Shown piece by piece: positions 27,765 through 35,744 of a DNA stretch of 64,000 bases; position 1 is the stretch's first letter; every line of letters begins with the position of its first letter. This stretch comes from Amycolatopsis albispora. GTDB lineage: Bacteria > Actinomycetota > Actinomycetes > Mycobacteriales > Pseudonocardiaceae. Both the position numbers and the translations under genes were made by a program. Location: NCBI RefSeq assembly GCF_003312875.1, contig NZ_CP015163.1, positions 7,998,001 to 8,062,000 on the forward strand, given 5' to 3'. Under the pieces are notes generated by a model that had not been told where the DNA came from, made no database searches, and was given only the letters and a program-made list of their open reading frames with translations.

Positions 27765-29668
27765 CCCGCCCGGACCTGCGTGCCCTCACGCCCGCCGCAC
27801 TCGTCACGCTGGCCAACCGCGGGCTGGTCAAGCGGGCGGTCAAGGAGCTGGACGCGGGCATCGTCCCGACCCTGGACCTGGCTGAGGACGGCACGTTGAC
27901 CGGCCGGTTCGCCGACGGCTCGGAGGCCGTACTGCCCGCCGGCGCGGGATTCGACGGGGCGCGGTGCTCGTGTGGTGCCGTCGGCACCTGCCGTCACCGG
28001 GTGGGCCTGGTGGTGGCGTACCAGCGCCGCCACCCCGCGGCCGAGCTGGTGGTCACCTCACCCGGGGCGATCACCGACGACGAACTGGCAGCCGCCTTCG
28101 GCAACCGCGCGCTCACCGCCGCCCGGCGCGTGCACAGTGCCGGGTATTCGGCCCGCATCCGCCGCCCGACCCCGGCCGATCCGGTGGCGGAGGTCGAGCT
28201 GTCCGCGTGCACGGTCCGTTTCCTCGTGCCGGGGGAGTTGGGGTACGTGCACACGGAAGCCAGCGAGGCGAAACGCGAACAGACGATCGTGCTCGCCGTC
28301 TGGGCGTTCCGGGCCGCCGACGAGAGCGCGCCGGAGATGCCGGAGGTACAGCTGGACGTCGGCGGCACGGGAACGCGGTCCACGAGCGGGCTCGAGTCCA
28401 CTTTGGAGGTTGCCGACCGGTTGCTGCTCGAAGGCGCCGCCGACGCCGGTCCGGTGCTGCTCGCGAGCCTCGATCGGGTGCGCGCGGACCTGGAGGCCGC
28501 CCAGCTGCGCTGGCCGTCCGAGGCGGTCGCCGAGCTGGCCGCGCAACTCGGCTTCCACCGGTCACGCAGTGCGCACTACCGCGCCCGGCGATTCGCCGAA
28601 CTGCTGGCCGAGCTGCATGCCCGCCACCGGGCGGCGCTGTCTGGCGCGAGTCCGCGTTCGCGGGTGCTGGGCACCGACGAGCCGGGCGAAACGCCGCTGC
28701 GCCGGGTGCGGCTGACCAGTCTCGGCTGCCGGATCTCCGGGGTGCCGGGGGAGCGGGTGGCCGAAGTGTACTTCGCCGACGCGCGCACGGCGTCGGTGCT
28801 GGTGCTGCGCCGGACCTGGCCGGTGGGTGACGGCGAGAAGCGCACCGGGCACGACCTCGCGAGCCAGCGGGTCAACGGCACTTCGCTGCTGGGGCTGGCG
28901 GGTTCGAACGTGGTCTCGGAATCGGCGTACCGCAGCGCGAGCCGCGTGCTGCGGCTGGCTTCCGCGCGCGTCGCGCAGACCACCACGACCCCGGTCGGCG
29001 ATTCGTGGGCGAGGCTGCCTTCGCCGCTGGTGGTGCGCGACTACCGGGCGTTCGCCGCGGAGATCGCCGCGCTGCCGCCACGCCTGATCCGGCCGCGGGT
29101 GGCCGCGGAACTGGTGCGCGTGCTGCGGGTCGCCGAAGTGCGGCGCGTCACCTACCACCCAGGCGACCAACGCCTGGACGCCGAAGTCACCGACGACCTC
29201 GGCACCCCGGCGAGGGTCTCCGCGCACTACTCGGAATACCGCCCGGGCGCCCTGGACGCCCTCGCCGCCGCCCTTTCCGCTGGCCCGCGCTACCTCTCGG
29301 GCGCCGTCCAGCACGCCCACAACTCCCTGCTCATCGACCCGATCGCCGTCCTGACCGCCGAGGGCCTAACCCACCCCGACCTAGCCCCCGACGACCACCC
29401 TGTGTCACTACCCCTGGCCCCCGCTCCCACCCCGGACGCCCTCACCTCGGCCCTCGACCTCCTAGCCCAAGCCGCCCACCAGGGCCTACTCCACACCCAC
29501 GACGCCGACGCTTTCACCCAAGCCGCCGCCGCCCTCAACGCCGCCGGCTACCCCGCAGCCGCCACCGCCCTAACCCCTTTCGCCGACGCCCTCACCACCC
29601 GCACGGACCTCACGCAAACCTGGCTGACCGCCCAGCTACGCCTACTCCTCACCTCACCCCCTTCGTGA
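27761..29668 (+). CDS. SWIM zinc-finger protein (YehQ-like)
   Basis: 635 residues. An early SWIM finger with C69-x-C71-x5-C77-x-H79 (RCSCGAVGTCRHR) suggests nucleic-acid or protein binding. The rest has no recognised domain; the last 150 residues become Ala/Pro/Thr-rich and the DNA there turns distinctly C-rich on the plus strand. ATGA overlap with the VWA gene. Last gene of the operon; no terminator hairpin found after it. Confidence 0.85.
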   Translation: MTRPDLRALTPAALVTLANRGLVKRAVKELDAGIVPTLDLAEDGTLTGRFADGSEAVLPAGAGFDGARCSCGAVGTCRHRVGLVVAYQRRHPAAELVVTSPGAITDDELAAAFGNRALTAARRVHSAGYSARIRRPTPADPVAEVELSACTVRFLVPGELGYVHTEASEAKREQTIVLAVWAFRAADESAPEMPEVQLDVGGTGTRSTSGLESTLEVADRLLLEGAADAGPVLLASLDRVRADLEAAQLRWPSEAVAELAAQLGFHRSRSAHYRARRFAELLAELHARHRAALSGASPRSRVLGTDEPGETPLRRVRLTSLGCRISGVPGERVAEVYFADARTASVLVLRRTWPVGDGEKRTGHDLASQRVNGTSLLGLAGSNVVSESAYRSASRVLRLASARVAQTTTTPVGDSWARLPSPLVVRDYRAFAAEIAALPPRLIRPRVAAELVRVLRVAEVRRVTYHPGDQRLDAEVTDDLGTPARVSAHYSEYRPGALDALAAALSAGPRYLSGAVQHAHNSLLIDPIAVLTAEGLTHPDLAPDDHPVSLPLAPAPTPDALTSALDLLAQAAHQGLLHTHDADAFTQAAAALNAAGYPAAATALTPFADALTTRTDLTQTWLTAQLRLLLTSPPS

Positions 29669-30369
29669 CACTGCGCGCCTCCACACACCGGGCTGCCCGC
29701 GATGCCAACGCCCCCACGACAGCGTCGACCCCCACGGCAGCGTCGCTGAACCCTTCCCAGCAGCCGCCGCCCATGCCGACCCGCCGATCCCCACGGCAGC
29801 GTCGCCGCTCTCACCGGCGGCGCGGCCGAACTCCGGCAGCCGCCGCCGCTCCCATGGCCGCGCCGCCGCCCCCGGAGCAGCCGCCGTTGTCCTGGCCAAA
29901 GAGCCAATCGCCTCTCGGCGAGCCGACGCCCGCCGCCCAAGCCGAGGCCCGCCGCCCAAGCGGAGGCCCGCCGCCCAAGCGGAGGCCCGCCGCCCAAGCG
30001 GAGGCCCGCCGCCCAAGCGGAGGCCCGCCGCCCAAGCGGAGGCCCGCCGCCCAAGCGGAGGCCCGCCGCCCAAGCGGAGGCCCGCCGCCCAAGCGGAGGC
30101 CCGCCGCCCAAGCGGAGGCCCGCCGCCCAAGCCGAGGCCGACGCATCCAGCCACATCCCCAAACACTCCAGACCACCTGAGCCCTCCAGCCCGAGCCTGG
30201 CCTCAAGCCGGGCCTAGCCCGAGCCTCCAGTCCCGCCGAGGCCTGGTCGTAGCCCTCCGGCCACACCCCAAGCCCCAGCACCGCCAGGTATCGCGACCGC
30301 TAAGCATCGAGGCGCAGGTCACCCCGCGCCTCCAAACCACCCCCGGCACCGCTGGGTAGCGTGGCGGGT
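29669..30369 (+). other. 701-bp spacer with C-rich low-complexity DNA
   Basis: Starts with short recurring CCCCACGGCAGCGTCG blocks (around 29715-29810), continues with the 19-bp tandem repeat at 29929-30139 and ends with the leader of the molybdopterin oxidoreductase gene. Open frames on both strands are produced by the repeats and resemble no protein family. Confidence 0.6.
29929..30139. repeat. 19-bp tandem repeat, about 11 copies
   Basis: The unit CGCCGCCCAAGCGGAGGCC is repeated about 11 times head to tail. The inner copies are identical; the first and last copies carry CCGAGG in place of CGGAGG. Near-perfect identity implies recent expansion or homogenisation, so copy number probably varies between strains. 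Confidence 0.92.
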
Positions 30370-32619
30370 ATGAGCAGGCCGCACCTTACTCACTGGGGCG
30401 CGTTCCAGGCGCGTTCCGACGGCACCCGGCTGACTGACGTCCAGCCCTTTCCCGGGGATCCTGAGCCGAACCAGCTCATTCACAACGTGGCCTCAGCTCA
30501 GCACCATCCCACCCGTGTGGACCGGCCCTACGTCCGCGCGGGCTGGCTTGAGCGCGGCCCGGGCCCCGCGCCCGGCCGGGGCAGCGAGCCGTTTGTGCCG
30601 CTCGACTGGGCCGAGGCCGAAGAACTCCTCGGTGCCGAGTTGCGCCGCGTGTACCACGACCATGGGGCGCGCAAAGTCTTCGGCGGGTCCTACGGGTGGG
30701 GCAGCGCGGGCCGCTTCCACCACGCCCAGAGCCAGGTGCACCGCTTCCTCAACACCCTCGGCGGCTACGTCCGCTCCTTCGGCACCTACAGCTACGGCAC
30801 CAGCGAGGCCCTCCTCCCGCACATCCTCGGCGACGCCTGGGCCGTGATCCGCGGCTCCACCTCCTGGGAGCAAATCGAGCGCCACACCGATCTGGTCGTC
30901 GCCTTCGGGGGGATTTCGGCCAAGAACGCGATGATGTCGTCCGGCGGCGTCGCCCGGCATCGGATTCGGGGGAGGCTGGCGCGGGCCAGGGCAGCCGGCA
31001 CGCGCTTCGTGTCGATCAGCCCGATCGCCGACGACACCCCGCCCGAAGCCGAGGCCGAGTGGCTCGCGCCGCGGCCCGGGACCGATGCGGCGCTGATGCT
31101 GGCCCTCGCCCACGTCCTGATCACCGAGGAACTGGCCGACCACACCTTCCTCGACCGCTACACCGTCGGCTACCACAAGTTCGCCGCCGACGTCATCGGA
31201 CAGGGACGCACACCGGAATGGGCCGCGGCGCGAACCGGCCTGCCCGCGGCCCGGATCCGGGAACTGGCCAGGGAAATGGCCGCCGGTCGCACGATGATCT
31301 CGGTCAGCTGGTCGCTGCAGCGCGCCCGCTTCGGCGAGCAGCCGCTCTGGCTGGGCGTGGTGCTGGCCGCCATGCTGGGCCAGATCGGGCTGCCCGGCGG
31401 CGGCTTCGGCCACGGCTACGGCTCCTCCGCCTATCCCGGCGAGGGCGGCTCGGCGATCTCCCTGCCCGCGTTGCCGCAGGGCCACAACCCGGTGCGGGAG
31501 TTCATCCCGGTCGCCCGCATCTCCGACATGCTGCTCAACCCCGGTGCGCCGTACGAGTTCAACGGCCAGCGACTGTCCTATCCGGACATCCGGCTGGTGT
31601 ACTGGTGCGGTGGCAACCCGTTCCACCACCACCAGGACCTGGCCCGGCTGCGCGAGGCGTTCACCAGGCCGGAGACGATCGTCGTGCATGATCCATTTTG
31701 GACGGCCACGGCACGCCACGCGGACTTCGTGCTGCCCTCGACGATGACCGTGGAGCGCGACGACTTCGGCATGGGCAACGCCGACGCCGAGCTGTGGGCC
31801 ATGCCCGCGCTCACCGCCCCGCACGCGCAAGCCCGCGACGACTACACGATCTTCAGCGCGCTGGCCGCCCGGTTCGGCGTCGAGCGGGAGTTCACCGAAG
31901 GCCGCGACGCCCGTGCCTGGCTGGAGCACCTCTACTCGACCTGGCGGAAGGACCTGCCCGACTTCGAGACCTTCTTCGCCAACGGTGTTGCCGAGTTGCC
32001 GGTGCGCCCGGCGGACCAGGTGCTGCTCGCGGACTTCCGCGCCGACCCGGAAGCCTCGCCGCTGCCCACGCCGAGCGGCCGCATCGAGATCCACTCCGCG
32101 ACCATCGAAGGCTTCGGTTACCAGGACTGCCCAGGGCATCCGGTCTGGCTCGATCCCGGCCCCGAACCCGAGGACCGCCCGCTGTACCTGCTCGCGAACC
32201 AGCCCAAGTCACGGCTGCACAGCCAGCACGACGTCGGCGCGCACAGCCGCGCCACCAAGCACCGCGACCGCGAACCCCTGCGCATGCACCCCGGAGACGC
32301 CGCCGCACGAGGTCTTGGCGACGGCGACATCGTGCTGGTGCGGGGCGAGCGCGGTGCGTGCCTGGCCGCCGTGCGGATTTCCGACGCGCTCCGGCCGGGC
32401 GTGGTGCAGCTGTCCACCGGCGCCTGGTACGACCCGGATCCGGCTGACCCGGCCTTCTGCCGCCACGGCAATCCGAACGTGCTCTTCGCCGACCTGCCGA
32501 CCTCGAACCTCGCCCAGGGCTGCGCCGGTGCGCACACGCGCGTGGAGGTCACCGCCTACGATGGTGAGTTACCGCCGCTCAGCGTACTGGCGCCACCGCC
32601 GAGCCAGAGTGATGCCTAG
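30370..32619 (+). CDS. molybdopterin oxidoreductase, BisC/TorA-like
   Basis: 749 residues, DMSO-reductase superfamily. No N-terminal Cys cluster for an Fe-S centre and no Tat signal, as in cytoplasmic biotin-sulfoxide or methionine-sulfoxide reductases. A probable Mo-ligand Ser141 lies in GTYSYGTSEALLPH. The molybdopterin-binding signatures GGNPFHHHQDL and the C-terminal MoPterin dinucleotide domain (NQPKSRLHSQ, SNLAQG) are present. Start ATG 30370; a GTG three codons earlier is possible. Reduces an S- or N-oxide (inference); the true substrate is not clear. It stands alone. Confidence 0.85.
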   Translation: MSRPHLTHWGAFQARSDGTRLTDVQPFPGDPEPNQLIHNVASAQHHPTRVDRPYVRAGWLERGPGPAPGRGSEPFVPLDWAEAEELLGAELRRVYHDHGARKVFGGSYGWGSAGRFHHAQSQVHRFLNTLGGYVRSFGTYSYGTSEALLPHILGDAWAVIRGSTSWEQIERHTDLVVAFGGISAKNAMMSSGGVARHRIRGRLARARAAGTRFVSISPIADDTPPEAEAEWLAPRPGTDAALMLALAHVLITEELADHTFLDRYTVGYHKFAADVIGQGRTPEWAAARTGLPAARIRELAREMAAGRTMISVSWSLQRARFGEQPLWLGVVLAAMLGQIGLPGGGFGHGYGSSAYPGEGGSAISLPALPQGHNPVREFIPVARISDMLLNPGAPYEFNGQRLSYPDIRLVYWCGGNPFHHHQDLARLREAFTRPETIVVHDPFWTATARHADFVLPSTMTVERDDFGMGNADAELWAMPALTAPHAQARDDYTIFSALAARFGVEREFTEGRDARAWLEHLYSTWRKDLPDFETFFANGVAELPVRPADQVLLADFRADPEASPLPTPSGRIEIHSATIEGFGYQDCPGHPVWLDPGPEPEDRPLYLLANQPKSRLHSQHDVGAHSRATKHRDREPLRMHPGDAAARGLGDGDIVLVRGERGACLAAVRISDALRPGVVQLSTGAWYDPDPADPAFCRHGNPNVLFADLPTSNLAQGCAGAHTRVEVTAYDGELPPLSVLAPPPSQSDA

Positions 32620-32679
32620 TTGGCTCAGCGACGCCGATCCGTCACCGGTCGCAACCGTCACCCCGATCGAGTGCCCAGG

Positions 32680-32716
32680 TTGCAATGGTGCCATGATGAT
32701 GCCATCATAGTGCCAT
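32680..32716 (+). promoter_or_regulatory. promoter/operator with three 11-bp iterons before the RHH gene
   Basis: TGCCAT occurs at 32689, 32700 and 32711, exactly 11 bp apart, the third overlapping the start codon. ATGATG-C-CATCAT forms an additional 13-bp palindrome within them. TTGCAA (32680-32685) and CATCAT (32703-32708) with a 17-bp spacer could be -35 and -10, which would start the transcript at or next to the ATG (leaderless). Ribbon-helix-helix proteins bind such tandem sites cooperatively, so autorepression is likely. Confidence 0.6.
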
Positions 32717-33227
32717 GGACTTGACGCCGTATGTCGACAACCTGCGTGCCGAGCTGGCGGTCGCCGCCGAGGCCGCGGGGGAGGACGCTCGCGCGCTCGC
32801 CGAGCGCCTGACCGGGCCGCTCGAGTCGGCGGTCCGGCTCACCCTGCTGGAGGCGCTGACCGCGGCCGCCGAGGAGATCACGCGCGATCTCGCGCCCGGT
32901 TCGGTGGATCTGCGGCTGCGCGGGCGCAACACGCCCAACTTCGTGGTCACCGCACCCGTCACACCCTCGGCCGACGCGCCGGAGCCCGAAACGCACCCGG
33001 TCGCCGACGACGACGGGCCGTCGGCCCGCATCAATCTCCGGCTGCCGGAGAACCTCAAGCAGCGGATCGAAGAGGCGGCGGGCGCGGAGGGGCTGTCGAT
33101 CAACGCCTGGCTGGTCCGGGCGGCCGCCGCCGCGCTCGCGCCCGGTGACCGCCGCGGCCGCGGGCGGCAGGCGCCGGGACAGTGGGACGGCCTCGGCGGC
33201 CAGCGCCTCACCGGCTGGGTCCGCTAG
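32715..33227 (+). CDS. ribbon-helix-helix (HicB/CopG-like) regulator
   Basis: 170 residues. The C-terminal part has an RHH motif, ARINLRLPENLKQRIEEAA followed by GLSINAWLVRAAAAAL (about 102-138). The N-terminal 70 residues are helical. Homologues are usually labelled HicB-family antitoxin, but no HicA toxin gene is nearby; the partner is the DUF4097 gene 51 bp downstream. The ATG at 32715 has no ribosome site, matching a leaderless transcript. Confidence 0.75.
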   Translation: MDLTPYVDNLRAELAVAAEAAGEDARALAERLTGPLESAVRLTLLEALTAAAEEITRDLAPGSVDLRLRGRNTPNFVVTAPVTPSADAPEPETHPVADDDGPSARINLRLPENLKQRIEEAAGAEGLSINAWLVRAAAAALAPGDRRGRGRQAPGQWDGLGGQRLTGWVR

Positions 33228-33278
33228 GGCACGCCCAAGCCCGCACACTCCACATCGGACACCTGTCAGGGGACGACC

Positions 33279-34124
33279 ATGCCTGTTTTCACCACACCCG
33301 CTCCGATCACCGTGCGCCTCGACCTCCCGGTCGGCGACGCCAAGATCATCGCGAGCGACCGCACCGACACGGTGGTGGAGGTGCACCCTGGCAATCCGGC
33401 GAAGAAGCACGACGTCGAGGCCGCCGAGCGGACCACCGTCGACTTCAGCGGCAACCGGCTGGTGATCCGGGCCCCGTCGCCCAAGTCCTCGCTGTTCGGC
33501 CGGACCAGTTCGGTGCGGGTCACCGTGGAACTGCCGGCCGGCTCGACGGTCCAGGCCGACGCGCAGTGGACCACGTTCAGCACCGAGGGCACGCTCGGCG
33601 CCTGCCGCTTCACCACCGGCGGCGAGGTGCGGCTCGACCGGACCGGCACGCTGTGGCTGAACTCGAGCATCGGCGACGTGCTGGTCGAGCACGTGGACGG
33701 CGACGTCGACGTCACCGCGGGCTCGGGCGAGGTGCGCATCCAGGAGGCCACCGGTGGCGGGGTGATCCGGAACTCCTCCGGCAGCTGCTGGATCGGCCGG
33801 GCCGGCGGTGACGTGCGGCTGAACACGGCCAGCGGGCACATCACCGTCGACCGGGCGGAGGCCGGTGTCGAAGCCAGGACGGCGTTCGGCGAGATCCGGA
33901 TCGGTGAGGTCTCCCGTGGCCGGGTCCAGCTGGAAACCTCGGCGGGCGAGATCGAGGTCGGCATCCGCGCGGGCGTCGCGGCCTGGCTGGAGGTGAGCAC
34001 CGGGTTCGGCCAGGTGAGCAGCGAACTCGACGACGCCGCCGAGCCGCCGGGAGACCCGGCCGAAACCGTGGAGGTCCGCGCGCGCAGCGGCTTCGGGAAC
34101 ATCCGGATCACCCGCGCCCGCTGA
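33279..34124 (+). CDS. DUF4097 beta-strand repeat protein
   Basis: 281 residues, no signal peptide or membrane segment. Repeating short strands such as GDVRLNTASGHITVDRAEAG and TAFGEIRIGEVSRGRV form the right-handed beta-solenoid of DUF4097/DUF4098 proteins. ATG at 33279 with AGGGGACG before it. Likely in an operon with the RHH regulator; in other actinobacteria this pair is often followed by ABC transporter genes, which are absent here. Function unknown. Confidence 0.8.
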   Translation: MPVFTTPAPITVRLDLPVGDAKIIASDRTDTVVEVHPGNPAKKHDVEAAERTTVDFSGNRLVIRAPSPKSSLFGRTSSVRVTVELPAGSTVQADAQWTTFSTEGTLGACRFTTGGEVRLDRTGTLWLNSSIGDVLVEHVDGDVDVTAGSGEVRIQEATGGGVIRNSSGSCWIGRAGGDVRLNTASGHITVDRAEAGVEARTAFGEIRIGEVSRGRVQLETSAGEIEVGIRAGVAAWLEVSTGFGQVSSELDDAAEPPGDPAETVEVRARSGFGNIRITRAR

Positions 34125-34127
34125 CCG

Positions 34128-35162
34128 TCAGGCCTTGGTGCGCGTGTCCGCCAGTGCGATGGCCTCGGCCAGCGGGGTGGTGCCGTTGGCGCGGGCACGG
34201 GTCAGGAGCAGGTCGGTGGTGGCCTCGATGCCGTGCACCTCGGCCGTGGCGCGCTCGTGCGACAGGCCGCGGATTTCCCTGGCCAGCGTGTAGATGATGC
34301 CCCCGGCGCTCGCCACGAAGTCCGGGATCCAGGTGAAGCCCTGGCTGTCGAGGCGGTGTGCCACCGAGTCCTCGGTCAGCTGGTTGTTCGCGGGCCCGAC
34401 CACCAGCGGCGCGGTGAGCAGGCTGATCACCGAAGGCGCCAGCACGCCGCCGACCGCGGCGGGCACGAAGATGTCGGCCTGCTCGGCGGGCGCGTCGTCC
34501 GGGTGGACCCAGCCGTAGCCGAGGTCCAGTGCCCGCGCGCGTTTTGCATCGTCCACATCGGACACCGTGACCGCCGCGCCGTCGGCGGCCAGTGCCTCCG
34601 CGAGCGCGCTGCCCACCGCGCCGAACCCGCTGATCACCACCTTTCGCCCGGCCACCGAGGCGCTGCCGAACACGTGCCGCGCGCCCGCCCGCAGCGCCGC
34701 CAGCACACCGACCGCGGTCGGCCCGCTCGACGAGCCGGCCCCGCCGTGCGTGGCGGGCAGGCAGAAGACCTGCGGTGCGTGCCGCCGGAGGATGAGCATG
34801 TCGTCCGGTCCGGTGCCGACGTCCGGACCCGGGATGTACGACCCGCCCAGCGAACCGATCAGTTCGCCTAGGTCCTCCAGCGCCGCGAGCCGCAGCTCCG
34901 GTGAGGTCGTGGCGGGCAGTCCGACCACGCTCTTGCCGCCGCCGAACGGCACCCCGGCGACCGCGCACTTCAGCGTCATCGCCTTCGCCAGCCGCAGCGC
35001 GTCGGTCAGGCCGTCGCGCCAGTCCGGGTAGTGCCGCAGGCGGCAGCCGCCGATGGCGGGGCCGAGTGCCCGCGAATGCGCGGCCACCGTGATCGGCAGG
35101 CCCGAGCGCGGCCCGCGCCGGAGCACGACCTCCTCGTGCTCCCAAACTCCTGTGTTCGACAA
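34128..35162 (-). CDS. Glu/Leu/Phe/Val dehydrogenase family protein (leucine/valine dehydrogenase-like)
   Basis: 344 residues. Reversible oxidative deamination of a branched-chain or aromatic amino acid with NAD+. Conserved GGCRLRHYPDWRDGLTDALR, the catalytic Lys region AKAMTLKCAVAGVPFGGGK, and a Rossmann fold with SGFGAVGSALAE. I place the start at TTG 35162 because AGGAGGG lies just upstream and the sequence before it is not family-like. Divergent from an Lrp-type regulator, which commonly controls such catabolic genes. The exact amino acid is not decided by sequence reading. Confidence 0.85.
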   Translation of the reverse strand: MSNTGVWEHEEVVLRRGPRSGLPITVAAHSRALGPAIGGCRLRHYPDWRDGLTDALRLAKAMTLKCAVAGVPFGGGKSVVGLPATTSPELRLAALEDLGELIGSLGGSYIPGPDVGTGPDDMLILRRHAPQVFCLPATHGGAGSSSGPTAVGVLAALRAGARHVFGSASVAGRKVVISGFGAVGSALAEALAADGAAVTVSDVDDAKRARALDLGYGWVHPDDAPAEQADIFVPAAVGGVLAPSVISLLTAPLVVGPANNQLTEDSVAHRLDSQGFTWIPDFVASAGGIIYTLAREIRGLSHERATAEVHGIEATTDLLLTRARANGTTPLAEAIALADTRTKA

Positions 35163-35238
35163 AACGCCCTCCTGCTTCCAAACTGAACAACCAGGCAGCG
35201 CCGAAGCTAGCCAGTAGCCCAGTCCCGGGGCATGATCA

Positions 35239-35253
35239 CCGAACGATATTCGG
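35239..35253. promoter_or_regulatory. Lrp-type palindrome in the dehydrogenase/lrp divergent region
   Basis: CCGAA-CGATA-TTCGG is a perfect 5-bp dyad with an AT-containing 5-bp centre, 19 bp before the lrp ATG and 77 bp before the dehydrogenase start. Lrp/AsnC proteins bind 15-bp palindromes of this shape. Confidence 0.5.
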
Positions 35254-35271
35254 CACGGGAGGAAACCAGCC

Positions 35272-35736
35272 ATGCTGGACGAACTTGATTCGGCGATCGT
35301 CCGGCATCTGCAGGAGGATGCACGGCAGTCGAACCGCGACATCGCGCGCAAGATCGGCATCGCGCCGTCGACCTGCCTGGAGCGCACGCGACTGCTGCGT
35401 GAACGCGGGGTGATCCGCGGGTATCACGCGGACATCGACCTGCCCGCGCTCAACCGCGGTGTGCAAGCGCTGGTCACCGCGCAGGTGCGGCCGCTGAGCC
35501 GGACGGTGATCGACGCCTTCTGGCAGTCCGTGGCGAAACTGCCCGAGGTGCTGTCGGTTTTTGTCACCGCGGGCAGCGACGACTTCCTGCTGCACGTGTC
35601 CGCCCAGGACATCGAGCACCTGCACTCGTTCCTGGTGGACCGGCTCGCGAAGCGACGCGAGATCGTCAGCTTCCGCACGTCCATCGTCTTCCAGCACCAC
35701 GTGAAGAACGTGCTGGCGCCGCTGCCCGAAGGCTGA
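35272..35736 (+). CDS. Lrp/AsnC-family regulator
   Basis: 154 residues. N-terminal HTH (ELDSAIVRHLQEDARQSN to IGIAPSTCLERTRLL, 4-50) and C-terminal RAM domain with the effector-site region VFVTAGSDDFLLHV. It likely senses an amino acid and controls the divergent dehydrogenase gene. Closest in type to regulators of branched-chain amino-acid degradation. Ends 8 bp from the convergent NDH-2 gene. Confidence 0.92.
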   Translation: MLDELDSAIVRHLQEDARQSNRDIARKIGIAPSTCLERTRLLRERGVIRGYHADIDLPALNRGVQALVTAQVRPLSRTVIDAFWQSVAKLPEVLSVFVTAGSDDFLLHVSAQDIEHLHSFLVDRLAKRREIVSFRTSIVFQHHVKNVLAPLPEG

Positions 35737-35744
35737 CCCCGGAA

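Noticed and set aside
29548..30281. Gly/Leu/Arg-rich repeat proteins on the minus strand
   Set aside because: The same 19-bp repeat is open in several frames on both strands; a period not divisible by three and no flanking coding signal argue against a gene.
32715..34124. HicB-type antitoxin with DUF4097 protein as a toxin-antitoxin pair
   Set aside because: The second protein is a long beta-solenoid, unlike HicA or any known toxin, so the toxin-antitoxin label is not supported.
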